A DNA stretch of 64,000 nt, from the NCBI RefSeq assembly GCF_001423405.1, contig NZ_LMNS01000012.1:533046-597045 (forward strand). The letters run 5' to 3'. Positions 10,931 through 19,990 of this stretch are shown piece after piece. Position 1 is the stretch's first letter. Each line of letters opens with the position of its first letter. The DNA comes from Methylobacterium sp. Leaf123. Lineage in GTDB: Bacteria; Pseudomonadota; Alphaproteobacteria; Rhizobiales; Beijerinckiaceae. The notes under the pieces were generated by a model that saw only the letters and a program-made list of their open reading frames with translations, was not told where the DNA came from and searched no databases. The translations under genes were made by a program, and so were the position numbers.

Positions 10931-11296
10931 GTGGACGGGTTCTTCGCCCCGCTCTTCGCCTCCGGGCGGATCATCGATGTCATCCTCGTTCTGGTGGCCC
11001 TGGAGGCGCTGGTGCTGCTCGGCATGCGCGCCCGCTGGGGACGCGGCCCGGCACCGGGGGCGCTGCTGAGCAACCTCGCCTCCGGTGCGGCGCTGATGCT
11101 GGCCCTGCGGGCGGCGCTCACCGGCACGGCGTGGCCCGGCGTCGCGGCTTGGCTGGCTGCGGCGCTCGCGGCGCATCTCACCGAGATGGTGATCCGCTTT
11201 CGTCGTGCGGGCGCCGCGGCTTCGCCAGGCTGTGACAAGCTGGCATGGAACAACCGAAAGTGGCGAACGTTCGGTGCGCGTCCGCCGATGACTTAG
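10931..11296 (+). CDS. Small membrane protein of unknown function at the end of the bch operon
   Basis: A 121-residue reading frame starting GTG 3 bases after tspO. It has three hydrophobic segments (about residues 16-32, 44-62 and 66-88) and a basic C-terminal tail. I do not recognise the family. Spacing and strand place it in the bchG-bchP-tspO transcription unit, so a role near pigment or membrane handling is possible but only inferred from position. The last ~50 bases contain an EcfG-like promoter for the next gene. Confidence 0.72.
   Translation: MDGFFAPLFASGRIIDVILVLVALEALVLLGMRARWGRGPAPGALLSNLASGAALMLALRAALTGTAWPGVAAWLAAALAAHLTEMVIRFRRAGAAASPGCDKLAWNNRKWRTFGARPPMT
11247..11271 (+). 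promoter_or_regulatory. EcfG-type (general stress response) promoter
   Basis: GGAAC at 11247-11251, a 16-base spacer, then CGTT at 11268-11271 match exactly the alphaproteobacterial EcfG consensus GGAAC-N16/17-CGTT. It lies within the 3' end of the preceding gene and about 70 bases upstream of the cytochrome c start, in the correct orientation. Confidence 0.6.
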
Positions 11297-11339
11297 AACT
11301 ATTCTTTATCGAGGCCTTCGACATCTGGAGATCGGGTTC

Positions 11340-12935
11340 ATGACACGCCTCACTGCCCTGGGCTCCGGTTGGCTCGCCCTTGCCGCCCTCCTCTCGGTCG
11401 GCACGGCCCAAGCGCAGGAGGCTGACGCCGATCTGATCAAGCGCGGCGAATATCTGGCGACGGCGGGTGATTGCACCGCCTGCCATACCAAGGCCGGCGG
11501 CCAGTTCATGGCGGGCAACTTCAAGCTCGATACGCCGATCGGGGCGATCAAGACCCCCAATCTTACTCCCGACGACGAGACCGGCATCGGCAAGTGGAGC
11601 TACGAGACCTTCGAGAAGGCGTTCCGCCACGGCATCGGCGACGAGGGCGAGTATCTCTACCCGGCCTTCCCCTTCTCTTGGTACACCAAGGTTTCGGACG
11701 ACGACACGAAGGCGATCTTCGCCTACCTCAAGTCTCTGACGCCGGTGAAGGAGAAGCGGGAGGACAACGAGATCCCCTTCCCCTTCAACGTCCGCACTGC
11801 CCTGATCACGTGGCGCACGGCCTTCTTCACCGAAGGGCGCTTCGAGCCCGATCCGAAGGCCAGCGCGGAGGTGAACCGCGGCGGGTATCTGGTCGAAGGC
11901 CTCGGCCATTGCGGCATGTGCCACAACGAGCGCAAGCTCGTCGGCAATTCGAGTCTGGCCGGCCGGTTCGGCGGCGGCGTCATCGACGGCTGGTACGCGC
12001 CCAACATTACCCCGGACGGGCATCAGGGCATCGGCGCCTGGAGCGACGCGGAGGTCGTGAGCTACCTCAAGACCGGCACGGCCCCCGGCAACCGGCCGGG
12101 CGTGGCCGCCGGCCCGATGCGCCAGACCATCGAAGAATCGCTCTCCAAGATGACCGATGCCGACCTGAAGGCGATGGTCGCCTATTTGCGCACGATCCCC
12201 GCCAAGCAGACCTACAAGGAGAAGGATCTCCAGGCCTTCAACCAGCCCGGCGCGCCGGGGGCGGACACCTACCTCACCTATTGCTCCTCCTGTCACCAGC
12301 CCGACGGCAAGGGCGTCGAGGGCGCGATTCCGGCGCTCGCCGGCAACACCTCGATCCAGTCCGGCGGCCCGGAGACCATCATTAACGTGATCGTCGGCGG
12401 TCTTTCGGCGCAGAGCGGCTACGCGCCGATGCCGGCCATCGGCCAGGAGATGACCGACCAGCAGATTAAGGACGTCACCGACTACATCCGCAACTCCTGG
12501 GGCAACAAGGCGCCGGTCGTGTCGGAAGCCGGTGTCGTCGCGGCCGCGCGGGGGAAGATCAAGACGATGATGGCCGGCAATGCGCCCTGCTCGACCATCG
12601 AGAACGAGGGGCTGAAGGCCAGCATCGACGAGGCCACCGGCGGTGATGCGCTGAAGGGGCTGAAGCAGAGCGACTTCGTTCCGGTCCTCGCCCGCGTCGC
12701 ATCGAAGGTGAAGGCCGCCGCGCCCGAGGCCGGTGACGACGCCGTGGTCAACGGGCTGCTCTCGACCTTCTGCAAGGCAAATCGCAACGACCAGGATGTG
12801 GAGCCGCTGCCCTGGTCGGTGACCATCGGTACGTTCGGCAACGTCGCCTATAGTCAGGTCAAGAACCCGGAGAAGCGGGTGGAAGCCATGCCCGGCCAGC
12901 CGCCGGCCACGGGGACGACACCGGCGAAGCCTTGA
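11340..12935 (+). CDS. Secreted three-haem cytochrome c (alcohol/sugar dehydrogenase subunit-like)
   Basis: A 531-residue protein with a Sec signal peptide (cleavage near TAQA-QEA, residue 26) and three CxxCH haem sites: CTACH at 45-49, CGMCH at 191-195 and CSSCH at 315-319. The three-domain layout resembles the membrane-attached cytochrome subunit of periplasmic alcohol, gluconate or aldehyde dehydrogenases, which passes electrons to quinone or an oxidase. No catalytic dehydrogenase subunit is adjacent. Residues from about 390 onward form a non-haem extension with two cysteines (APCSTIENE, STFCKANRN). A GGAG ribosome site precedes the ATG, and an EcfG-like promoter lies upstream. Confidence 0.85.
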   Translation: MTRLTALGSGWLALAALLSVGTAQAQEADADLIKRGEYLATAGDCTACHTKAGGQFMAGNFKLDTPIGAIKTPNLTPDDETGIGKWSYETFEKAFRHGIGDEGEYLYPAFPFSWYTKVSDDDTKAIFAYLKSLTPVKEKREDNEIPFPFNVRTALITWRTAFFTEGRFEPDPKASAEVNRGGYLVEGLGHCGMCHNERKLVGNSSLAGRFGGGVIDGWYAPNITPDGHQGIGAWSDAEVVSYLKTGTAPGNRPGVAAGPMRQTIEESLSKMTDADLKAMVAYLRTIPAKQTYKEKDLQAFNQPGAPGADTYLTYCSSCHQPDGKGVEGAIPALAGNTSIQSGGPETIINVIVGGLSAQSGYAPMPAIGQEMTDQQIKDVTDYIRNSWGNKAPVVSEAGVVAAARGKIKTMMAGNAPCSTIENEGLKASIDEATGGDALKGLKQSDFVPVLARVASKVKAAAPEAGDDAVVNGLLSTFCKANRNDQDVEPLPWSVTIGTFGNVAYSQVKNPEKRVEAMPGQPPATGTTPAKP

Positions 12936-12967
12936 TTCCGGTTTTTCCGCACTACCATTGCCGAGTG

Positions 12968-13003
12968 CGGTTCACCGTTCCGTCACGCGCGGACGGTGAA
13001 CCG
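12968..13003. terminator. Stem-loop between cytochrome c and gnd
   Basis: CGGTTCACCGT at 12968-12978 is an exact inverted match of ACGGTGAACCG at 12993-13003 (11-base arms). An inner CCG/CGG pairing can extend the stem across a one-base bulge. It lies 33 bases after the cytochrome stop and has no T-run, so it may be a weak terminator, an mRNA stabiliser or an operator. Confidence 0.4.
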
Positions 13004-13110
13004 CGAGGGTTCGCACGACGGATCCTGATTGAGCATCGTCCCGAAAGGTGGTTGCCGGCTTTCGGAAAAAAATGATGCAAATGCAAAAGCCTCGATGGGA
13101 GTGCGAGCCT

Positions 13111-14103
13111 ATGCAACTCGGCATGATCGGCCTCGGCCGGATGGGCGGCAACATCGTCCGCCGCCTCCTGCGCGACGGCCACACGGCCGTCGTCTACGAC
13201 CGCGATCCGAAAGCGGTGGAGGCCCTGGCCGCCGAGGGCGCAACGCGCGCCTCCAGCCTGGAAGATCTCGCCGCCAAGCTCGAAGCGCCGCGCACCGCCT
13301 GGGTGATGCTGCCGGCCGGCCAGATCACCGAGGAAACCGTGACCGCCCTCGGCGGCCTCCTGAGTGCCGACGACTGCATCATCGATGGCGGTAACTCGTT
13401 CTATCAGGACGATGTACGCCGGGCGCGCGACCTCGACGCCAAGGGAATCCACTACATCGATGTCGGTACGTCCGGCGGGGTGTGGGGCCTGGAGCGCGGC
13501 TATTGCATGATGATCGGCGGCCATAAGGAGGCGGTCGATCGGCTCGACCCGATCTTCCGCACGCTGGCGCCGGGTATCGGCGAGATTCCGCGCACCCCCG
13601 GCCGGGAGGATCGCGATCCGCGCGCCGAACAGGGCTACATCCATGCCGGTCCGAGCGGCGCCGGTCACTTCGTGAAGATGGTCCATAACGGCATCGAGTA
13701 CGGTCTGATGCAGGCCTATGCCGAGGGCTTCGACATCCTTCGCCACGCCAACGCCCCCAACATTCCCGAGGAACGCCGGTTCGACCTCAATCTCGGCGAC
13801 GTCGCCGAGGTCTGGCGGCGGGGCAGCGTGGTCTCCTCCTGGCTGCTCGATCTCACCGCCTCGGCTTTGGCGGGCGACGAGCGCCTGGAAGGGTTTTCGG
13901 GCTACGTCGAGGATTCCGGCGAGGGCCGCTGGACCATCAACGCCGCGATCGAGGAGGCCGTGCCGGCCACCGTGCTCTCGAGTGCTCTCTACCGCCGCTT
14001 CCGCTCCCGCGAGGACGAGAGCTACGCCGACAAGCTGCTCTCGGCGATGCGCCAGGGCTTCGGCGGCCACAAGGAGCCGCCGCGCCGGGGGCCCGCGCCA
14101 TGA
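13111..14103 (+). CDS. gnd: 6-phosphogluconate dehydrogenase (decarboxylating)
   Basis: Oxidises 6-phosphogluconate to ribulose 5-phosphate and CO2 in the oxidative pentose phosphate pathway. At 330 residues it is the short GndA/GntZ-type enzyme rather than the ~470-residue form. Motifs are the N-terminal Rossmann loop [12 protein letters not shown] (about residues 8-19), [30 protein letters not shown] and [20 protein letters not shown] (about 176-195, with the catalytic Lys and Asn). The ATG at 13111 follows GGGAG by 9 bases. The gene overlaps pgl by ATGA, so the two successive pathway enzymes are made together. zwf is not adjacent. Confidence 0.93.
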   Translation: MQLGMIGLGRMGGNIVRRLLRDGHTAVVYDRDPKAVEALAAEGATRASSLEDLAAKLEAPRTAWVMLPAGQITEETVTALGGLLSADDCIIDGGNSFYQDDVRRARDLDAKGIHYIDVGTSGGVWGLERGYCMMIGGHKEAVDRLDPIFRTLAPGIGEIPRTPGREDRDPRAEQGYIHAGPSGAGHFVKMVHNGIEYGLMQAYAEGFDILRHANAPNIPEERRFDLNLGDVAEVWRRGSVVSSWLLDLTASALAGDERLEGFSGYVEDSGEGRWTINAAIEEAVPATVLSSALYRRFRSREDESYADKLLSAMRQGFGGHKEPPRRGPAP

Positions 14104-14831
14104 TTGCGCTTCCGCCGAACACCGAGTTGATGGCCGATGCCGAGGCGACGGCCCGTGCGGCGGCGGAGCATCTTTTGGCGATGGCCGAGCGTGCGGAGGG
14201 CGAGCGCATTGCGATCTGCCTCTCCGGCGGCTCGACCCCGAAGCGGCTCTACGCGCTGCTGGCCTCCCCCGGCTTTGTCGAGCGGGTGCCGTGGGCGCGC
14301 ATCCACTGGTTCTTCGGCGACGACCGCGTAGTGCCGTGGGACGATGCGCTGAGCAATGTCCGCATGGTTCGCGAGGCGTTCGGCCATGCCGCGCCGGTGC
14401 CGGCGACGCATCTGTACTTCATCCCCTCCGATCACGGGGCCGAGGCTGGCGCCCGCGCCTACGAGAAGACGCTGCGCGAGTTCTACGGGGCTGACCACCT
14501 CGACCCTGACCGGCCGCTATTCGATCTCGTGCTGCTCGGCCTCGGCAGCGATGGCCATACCGCCTCGCTGTTTCCGGGCAAGCCAGCTCTCGCTGAACGC
14601 AAGGCCTGGGTCGCGCCGGTCCCCGAAGCGGGAATGGAACCGTTCGTGCCGCGCATCACCCTGACCTTGCCGGCTTTGGCTTCGTCGCGCTCGGTGCTGT
14701 TTCTCGTTAACGGCGCCAGCAAGCGCGAACCGCTGCAACGGCTCGCCGACGGCGAGGATCTGCCGGCGCGGCACGTCGCCAGTGCCGGGCGAGTGACGTG
14801 GTACATCGATCGCGAGGCGGCCGCCGCCTGA
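14100..14831 (+). CDS. pgl: 6-phosphogluconolactonase
   Basis: Hydrolyses 6-phosphogluconolactone to 6-phosphogluconate, the step before Gnd. The 243-residue protein belongs to the glucosamine-6-phosphate isomerase/DevB fold: [15 protein letters not shown] (about residues 40-54), [20 protein letters not shown] (about 71-90) and [16 protein letters not shown] (about 145-160). Its ATG overlaps the gnd stop (ATGA), indicating translational coupling. Confidence 0.95.
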   Translation: MIALPPNTELMADAEATARAAAEHLLAMAERAEGERIAICLSGGSTPKRLYALLASPGFVERVPWARIHWFFGDDRVVPWDDALSNVRMVREAFGHAAPVPATHLYFIPSDHGAEAGARAYEKTLREFYGADHLDPDRPLFDLVLLGLGSDGHTASLFPGKPALAERKAWVAPVPEAGMEPFVPRITLTLPALASSRSVLFLVNGASKREPLQRLADGEDLPARHVASAGRVTWYIDREAAAA

Positions 14832-14977
14832 GCGGCTGCGGAATAGGTCGGCTGCCGCTCGGCATGCCGAACCCGCTCGGTCGCGCGACGTCCCTGGAGG
14901 CCGGCGCTTCCGCCTCATTTCCGACGTCGAACTTACCCGTGTATGAACGGCCGACCTCGATCAACCGGAGTACTCCG

Positions 14978-15538
14978 ATGGTAGGAGCCGACCACGCCAC
15001 GATGCGGGATTCCTGGCCGCAGCTTCGTCAGCCGCGCCCCGTTCTGCGGCGTGGCCGTATCCTGCCTGGGCCGCTCAAATCGCTCGAACGGCGCAGCCGC
15101 AGGCCGGTCTGGGCCGTAAGCGTCGGCGTGGTGGGCCTCTCGCTCGTCGCGACCTGGGCGATCGCCTCGCAGATCCGATCGAACCCCGTCGATGCGCCGC
15201 CCATCGCCGCTGCGCCGACCGCCGAGCCGGTTGCGGAAGTCTCGCAGCCTGTCCGCATCGTCGGCGCCGCGCTGGCACCGCAGGTCGCGCCGGCGCCCGA
15301 ACGGCCGCTTGCGGTCGAAACGCCCTCCCCGGCGGCGCCCATCGTTGAGCATTCCGAGGAGTCGCCACCGGCCGCCGCCGTGGCGGTTGCGCCGGCTCCG
15401 AAGCCCGTCGCCGCCCCTCCGGCCGAACTCGGCGCGCTGCCGATTCTGGAACTCGACGAGACGACGTTCGACGCCATGCAGCCTCCGGTTTCGGAGAACC
15501 CCGCCCGCGCCGGCACGCGGACGCTGGCGGGGCCGTAA
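14978..15538 (+). CDS. Single-span membrane protein, proline/alanine-rich, unknown function
   Basis: A 186-residue protein from ATG 14978, which follows GGAG by 7 bases. A basic N-terminal segment (about residues 1-43) precedes one hydrophobic span (about 45-62, AVSVGVVGLSLVATWAIA). A long Pro/Ala/Val-rich, probably extended periplasmic region then ends in ELDETTFDAMQPP. I recognise no family. The layout resembles a type II membrane anchor spanning the periplasm. It stands alone, followed by two hairpins. Confidence 0.6.
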   Translation: MVGADHATMRDSWPQLRQPRPVLRRGRILPGPLKSLERRSRRPVWAVSVGVVGLSLVATWAIASQIRSNPVDAPPIAAAPTAEPVAEVSQPVRIVGAALAPQVAPAPERPLAVETPSPAAPIVEHSEESPPAAAVAVAPAPKPVAAPPAELGALPILELDETTFDAMQPPVSENPARAGTRTLAGP

Positions 15539-15559
15539 AATCCGAGCCTGAAACAAGAA

Positions 15560-15588
15560 CGCCCCCGATCGTGATGCGAGCGGGGGCG
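15560..15588 (+). terminator. Hairpin downstream of the proline-rich membrane protein
   Basis: CGCCCCCG (15560-15567) pairs with CGGGGGCG (15581-15588) around a 13-base loop, followed by a short T-rich stretch (AATTCGTTT). It is 21 bases past the stop codon. First of two tandem hairpins. Confidence 0.55.
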
Positions 15589-15607
15589 AATTCGTTTGAC
15601 CGTCTTC

Positions 15608-15645
15608 AGTCCGGCGCTTCGATCGCGCCGGACTTTTCGTTTTTG
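15608..15645 (+). terminator. Strong rho-independent terminator
   Basis: AGTCCGGCGC (15608-15617) pairs perfectly with GCGCCGGACT (15625-15634) around a 7-base loop, followed by TTTCGTTTTTG. It ends rightward transcription before the convergent ABC transporter gene whose stop is at 15657. Confidence 0.88.
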
Positions 15646-15656
15646 TCTAGCGCGCT

Positions 15657-17429
15657 TCAGGCGGCCAGCGGCATGTCGTCCTCGGCCTCTGCGGCCATGA
15701 ACTGAGCCCGAGCAAGCTCCGCGAATCGCTGATTGAGCGCGACGAGTTCGTCGAAATTGCCGGCCTCGACGATCTTGCCGTCCTCGAACACGAGGATGCG
15801 GTCGGCGTTGCGGATCGTGGCGAGGCGGTGGGCGATCACGAAGGTAGTGCGCCCCTCCATCACCGTCTCCAGCGCCTGCTGCAGCTTGCGCTCGGTCGCC
15901 GCGTCGAGGGCGCTGGTCGCCTCGTCGAGGATCAGCATCGGCGGGTTCTTCAGCAGCGCCCGCGCGATCGAGAGCCGCTGGCGCTCGCCACCCGACAAGG
16001 AGCGGCCGCGCTCGCCGATGATCGTGTCGAGCCCATCGGGCTGGCGCGCCATGAACTCGCTGGCCTGAGCGCGCTCGAGGGCGTCGAGCATCTCGGCATC
16101 ACTCGCATCGGGGCGGCCGACCTGGAGGTTCTCGCGGATCGAGCGGTTGAACAGCATCGGCTCCTGGAAAACGACACCGATGTTGTGGCGCAGGCTCGAG
16201 AGGCCGATGTCGCGGATGTCGATGCCGTCGATGCGGATGGCGCCGGCATCCGGATCGAAGGTCCGGTGCAGCAGGCCGAGCGTGGTGGACTTGCCCGAAC
16301 CCGTGGTGCCGACGAGCGCCACGGTCTCGCCCGGGCGGGCCGCGAAGGACACGCCGTCCAGCGCGCTGCGACGGCCGTCATAGGAGAAGGCGACCTCGTC
16401 GAAGATCACCTCGCCCTCGAACCGGGCGACCTGCTTGGCATGCGGCCGGTCGCGGACGGTCGGCACCGTGTCGAACACCTCGAAGAACTCGCGCATCTTC
16501 GGGGCCTGCATGAACACGCCGTTCACGAAGGTCACGACGTGGTCGAGCTTGGTCACGAGCATGGTGGCGAGGCTCATGAAGGCGACGATCTCGCCGACCG
16601 TGGCCGCACCCTTCTGGTGCAGGGCGATGCCGGTGATGAAGATCGCGGTCATGGTCAACGTGCCGGAGGCGCGGGTGGCGACGTTGGCCAGCGCCCACCA
16701 CGACAGAACCGGGATCTGCACCCGGAGCAAGTCGTGGATGATGGTGCGCATCGCCTCCTTCTCGGCGCGCGCACGGGTGAAGGACTGAATCACCGCGACG
16801 TTGCCGAGCGCGTCGGAGGCGTGGGCGGCCAGCCCCGACTGGAACTCCTCGACCTCGCCCTGGAGCGTCTCGGTCCGGCGCAGGACGTAGCTGGCGAGGG
16901 CCGTGAAGGCGAGAACCAGCACGACGAGGATCGCGCCGAGCCGCCAGTTCACGAACAGCGTCAGCGGCAGGAGCACGCCGACGGAGAGCAGCGCGGAGAA
17001 ATGCTCGCGGAAGAAGTTGAGCCAGACCCAGGCCATCGCACTCGTGCCTTCCAGCATCGCCTTCAGCACGCGGCCGGAATGGTTGGACGAGTGGAAGGCG
17101 ATCGGCAGTTCGAGCACGTGCTCGAAGAAGTTCGCCATGGTCGAGAGCCGGTTGCGGTGGGCGAGCCGGTCCGAGTGCAGGGCGATCGCGACGCCCGCTC
17201 CGATGGTGAAAAGGCCGAACACGACCCATGCGATGATCCAGGGCGCCAGCGCGGTGGCGGGCGCGTCCTTGGAGAGATGGGTCAGGCCGTCGATGATGCG
17301 GCCCATGATCAGCGGCTCGGCAAAGGCTGCCACCGCGAGCGCGACATTGGCCGCGATCAAGCCGGCGGCCAGCCGCTTTTCCGCTCCTAGCAGGCCGAGC
17401 ACCCGCGCATAGAGGCGAATCATCGACAT
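15657..17429 (-). CDS. ndvA: Cyclic beta-1,2-glucan exporter-type ABC transporter (NdvA/ChvA-like)
   Basis: A 590-residue fused permease-ATPase half transporter. Six hydrophobic spans lie in residues 20-290, followed by an ATPase domain with Walker A GTTGSGKS (374-381), Q-loop VFQEPMLFNRS, signature LSGGERQR (478-485) and Walker B MLILDEATSALD. The N-terminus MSMIRLYARVLGLLGAEKRL and the loop EHVLELPIAFHSSNHSGRVLK are typical of NdvA/ChvA, which exports osmoregulatory cyclic glucans to the periplasm. The start is set at ATG 17429, 8-10 bases after GGGGAG; an earlier in-frame start at 17462 is less likely. The glucan synthase ndvB is not in the window, so the substrate is inferred from family. 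Confidence 0.85.
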   Translation of the reverse strand: MSMIRLYARVLGLLGAEKRLAAGLIAANVALAVAAFAEPLIMGRIIDGLTHLSKDAPATALAPWIIAWVVFGLFTIGAGVAIALHSDRLAHRNRLSTMANFFEHVLELPIAFHSSNHSGRVLKAMLEGTSAMAWVWLNFFREHFSALLSVGVLLPLTLFVNWRLGAILVVLVLAFTALASYVLRRTETLQGEVEEFQSGLAAHASDALGNVAVIQSFTRARAEKEAMRTIIHDLLRVQIPVLSWWALANVATRASGTLTMTAIFITGIALHQKGAATVGEIVAFMSLATMLVTKLDHVVTFVNGVFMQAPKMREFFEVFDTVPTVRDRPHAKQVARFEGEVIFDEVAFSYDGRRSALDGVSFAARPGETVALVGTTGSGKSTTLGLLHRTFDPDAGAIRIDGIDIRDIGLSSLRHNIGVVFQEPMLFNRSIRENLQVGRPDASDAEMLDALERAQASEFMARQPDGLDTIIGERGRSLSGGERQRLSIARALLKNPPMLILDEATSALDAATERKLQQALETVMEGRTTFVIAHRLATIRNADRILVFEDGKIVEAGNFDELVALNQRFAELARAQFMAAEAEDDMPLAA

Positions 17430-17700
17430 CGTGCTTTCGCTCCCCGCCCCGTCCGGCCACAAGCCGTGGGGATCTCGACGTTGGAACCGGAACGTCCCGG
17501 CGCCGCCCCACCGAGAGCCTGCGGTTCTCCGCGCAGGGTCACTCGGTCAATCGGCACGGGGACTTATGGCTCCTCGCCCCTGAACGGCACATGACGGGGA
17601 ACGGTCGCTTCCTCCAAGCCCCTTTACCGTTCCTTCAGCCTGTTTTTTTAGAAGTTGGGGACGGCCTGCATGGATGGGCCGGGCTTCGGACATCGGCGTC
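17430..17700. other. Divergent intergenic region with long-loop inverted repeat upstream of motA
   Basis: No gene is evident. GGAACGGT at 17598-17605 is an exact inverted match of ACCGTTCC at 17626-17633, with a 20-base loop. It is followed 9 bases later by TTTTTTT at 17643-17649, so a terminator-like or operator structure precedes motA. Promoters for ndvA (leftward) and motA (rightward) are expected here, but I cannot place them confidently. Confidence 0.4.
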
Positions 17701-18474
17701 ATGGATCTCGCAACCGGTATCGGGCTTGTCGGCGGGGTCGGCGTGGTGTTCACGCTGATCATGATCGACGGCGGCAACTTCGCCGCCTACTTCGACAAAC
17801 ACGCGGTGATCGTCATCTTCGGCGGCGCCATCGCCGCGACGATGATCCGCTTTCCGTTCTCGACCATGCTGCACGGCCTGCCGATGGGCCTGCGCTACGC
17901 CTTCACCATGCGCTCGGTGAAGCCGCACGATCTGATCGAAGAGATCACCAAGATCGCCGACGTCGTGCGCAAGTCCGGCCCGATCGCCCTGGAAAACATG
18001 GAGATTTCCGATCCGTTCCTCGCCCAGGGCGCGCGCTACATCGCCGACGGCTACGATCGCGACTTCATTCGCGACACGATGGAGCGCGACCGCGACAACT
18101 TCCTGATGCATCTCGACGAGGGCTCGAAGATCTACCGCGCCTTCGGCGACTGCGCCCCGGCCTGGGGCATGATCGGCACCATCCTCGGCATGGTGACCAT
18201 GTTCGCCAACATGTCCGACCCCTCGAAGCTCGGGCCCGCCATGGCGACCGCGCTGCTCGCCACCCTCTACGGCGCGCTGATCGCCAACATGATCACCCTG
18301 CCGATCGCCGACAAGCTGCACGTCAAGCTCGAGGAGGAGGACGTGTCGCGCTCCCTCATCATCGACGGCATCCTGCTGATCCGCGATCAGAAGAGCCCCT
18401 CGCTGGTGCGCGAGATGCTCATCGCCTACCTGCCCGCCAACCACCGCGAAGAACTCGCTGCGGAAGCGGCGTAA
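17701..18474 (+). CDS. motA: Flagellar motor stator protein MotA/PomA family
   Basis: Stator ion-channel subunit that couples ion flow to flagellar rotation, in the inner membrane. The 257-residue protein opens MDLATGIGLVGGVG, the PomA-type N-terminus. It has four spans (about 4-22, 32-50, 150-172 and 184-205) and the MotA/ExbB signature around AFGDCAPAWGMIGTILGMV (about 146-164). ATG 17701 is chosen because it aligns with the family start, although its ribosome site is weak; an in-frame ATG at 17674 is possible. motB follows after 14 bases. No other flagellar genes are nearby. Confidence 0.9.
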   Translation: MDLATGIGLVGGVGVVFTLIMIDGGNFAAYFDKHAVIVIFGGAIAATMIRFPFSTMLHGLPMGLRYAFTMRSVKPHDLIEEITKIADVVRKSGPIALENMEISDPFLAQGARYIADGYDRDFIRDTMERDRDNFLMHLDEGSKIYRAFGDCAPAWGMIGTILGMVTMFANMSDPSKLGPAMATALLATLYGALIANMITLPIADKLHVKLEEEDVSRSLIIDGILLIRDQKSPSLVREMLIAYLPANHREELAAEAA

Positions 18475-18488
18475 CGGGGGCTTGAGCG

Positions 18489-19322
18489 GTGGCCAAGAAG
18501 AAGCGCGGCGGCGCCCACGGCGGTCACGGCTGGTTCGTGACCTTCGCCGACCTGATGGCGCTCCTGATGAGCTTCTTCGTCATGATCGCCGCCTACTCGA
18601 CGCAGGATCAGAAGAAGCTTCAGGTCGTCGCCGGCTCGATGCGCGACGCCTTCGGCGTGAACAAGGAATCGAAGTTCGCCGGCATCCTGGAAAGCGAAGG
18701 GATCCCGAGCGCCGACAAGTTCAAGCACCTGCGTGACGTGCCGCCCGAGCGCGCCACCGATCGCACGACGCCGCCGCAGATCGACAGCGGCCTCGACGAC
18801 GGCATCCCCGACCGCGGCTATCCCGATGCCTTCGGGCAGGCCGCCGCTTCCCTGCGGCAGGCGATGCAGGACATGCCGGAAGTGGCGGAACTGTCGAAGA
18901 ACGTCGTCATCGCACCGACCCGGAAGGGGCTCGACGTCTCCATCGTCGATCAGGACGGGCGCTCGATGTTCCCCGAAGGATCGAGCCGCCCCAACGACCG
19001 CACCCGCCGGCTGCTCGAACGGCTGGCGCCGACGCTGATGAAGCTGCCGAACCGCATCGCCGTCACCGGCTTCACCGCGACCGCCCGCCCCGGCACGCGC
19101 GACACCGCCCCGCCCTGGGAACTCTCGGCCAACCGCGCCCTGAGCGTTCGCGACGTCCTGGCCGGCGCCGGCCTGCCGGACGACCGCTTCGCCTCGGTGA
19201 CGGGCAAGGCGGATACCGAGCCGATGTTTCCCGACAACCCCTATCTCGCAGCGAACCGCCGGGTGACGGTCACGCTGCTTTCTGAGCCTCCGCCGACGCC
19301 GAACGGCAAAGTCCTGCCCTAA
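18489..19322 (+). CDS. motB: Flagellar motor stator protein MotB/PomB family
   Basis: Partner of MotA, anchoring the stator to peptidoglycan. The 277-residue protein starts GTG. A basic N-terminus is followed by one span (about 15-36) carrying the ion-binding Asp21 in FADLMALLMSFFV. A plug/linker region is followed by an OmpA-like peptidoglycan-binding domain (about 150-265; VTGFTATARPG, LSANRALSVRDVL, NRRVTVTLL). The GTG start lies 14 bases after motA. Confidence 0.92.
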   Translation: MAKKKRGGAHGGHGWFVTFADLMALLMSFFVMIAAYSTQDQKKLQVVAGSMRDAFGVNKESKFAGILESEGIPSADKFKHLRDVPPERATDRTTPPQIDSGLDDGIPDRGYPDAFGQAAASLRQAMQDMPEVAELSKNVVIAPTRKGLDVSIVDQDGRSMFPEGSSRPNDRTRRLLERLAPTLMKLPNRIAVTGFTATARPGTRDTAPPWELSANRALSVRDVLAGAGLPDDRFASVTGKADTEPMFPDNPYLAANRRVTVTLLSEPPPTPNGKVLP

Positions 19323-19343
19323 GGCCGCGTTCGCCGTCCGCGT

Positions 19344-19865
19344 TTACTTGGCCACCAGCAGCGCCCAATAGACCTTGTATTTCGAGCCCGGCGCGTAGGC
19401 GGTGGCGATCCCCATCCGCGTCGCTTCCGGAGACAGCATCACGGCCCGGTGCGGAGGGCTGTCGCGCCAGCCCGAGAACGCTTCTGCAAGCGTATGGTAG
19501 CCCGCCGATAGGTTGGCATCCGCCCCGTCATAGCCGAGCCGGGTCACGGCGGCGCGCACGGTCTGGCTCTTGCTCGGCCGGTCGGAGGCGGCCATGGCGG
19601 CGGCCTCGGTCTCAGCGAGCCGCTGCAATTCGGGGTCGATGACGAGCGGGGCGGCGCCGTTGTTGCGGCGATAGGCCGAGATCATGTCGCGCGCCTCCGC
19701 CGTATCCACCGCGGTGCTGCCGGTGGTGAGCGGCAGGTACATGCTCGGCAGCCCGGTCGTGTCCGGCGTCATCTTCCCCGCGCAACCCTGGAGCAGGCCA
19801 ACGAGCGCGAGGACCGCCGGAGCGGCGACGAAAGTCTTGTGTCCGAGGGTCTGACGTCCGAGCAC
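19344..19865 (-). CDS. CAP-domain (SCP/PR1) lipoprotein
   Basis: A 173-residue predicted lipoprotein: basic start, hydrophobic segment, lipobox LLQGC with Cys28. The CAP fold follows, with ISAYRRNNGAAPLVIDPELQ (about 62-81) and FSGWRDSPPHRAVMLSPEAT (about 129-148), a pattern shared by bacterial allergen V5/SCP proteins. The role of bacterial CAP lipoproteins is not established; an envelope location is inferred. It starts with GTG at 19865 without a clear ribosome site and is convergent with motB. Confidence 0.8.
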   Translation of the reverse strand: MLGRQTLGHKTFVAAPAVLALVGLLQGCAGKMTPDTTGLPSMYLPLTTGSTAVDTAEARDMISAYRRNNGAAPLVIDPELQRLAETEAAAMAASDRPSKSQTVRAAVTRLGYDGADANLSAGYHTLAEAFSGWRDSPPHRAVMLSPEATRMGIATAYAPGSKYKVYWALLVAK

Positions 19866-19990
19866 GACAACGGCTTTCCGGTGAGCAGAAGGATGAGGTG
19901 GCCCCTGCCCCCGGTAAACTCAAGTGTATCGGTGCGGCCGGCCCCGATATCCTCAGGGCCGGCGCGGATTTTTCCGAAGGCTGCGCCCGC
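19866..19990. other. Short gap between MscS-type channel gene and CAP lipoprotein gene
   Basis: About 125 bases between the MscS-type stop and the GTG of the next leftward gene. I see no gene, clear terminator or operator. Confidence 0.4.
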
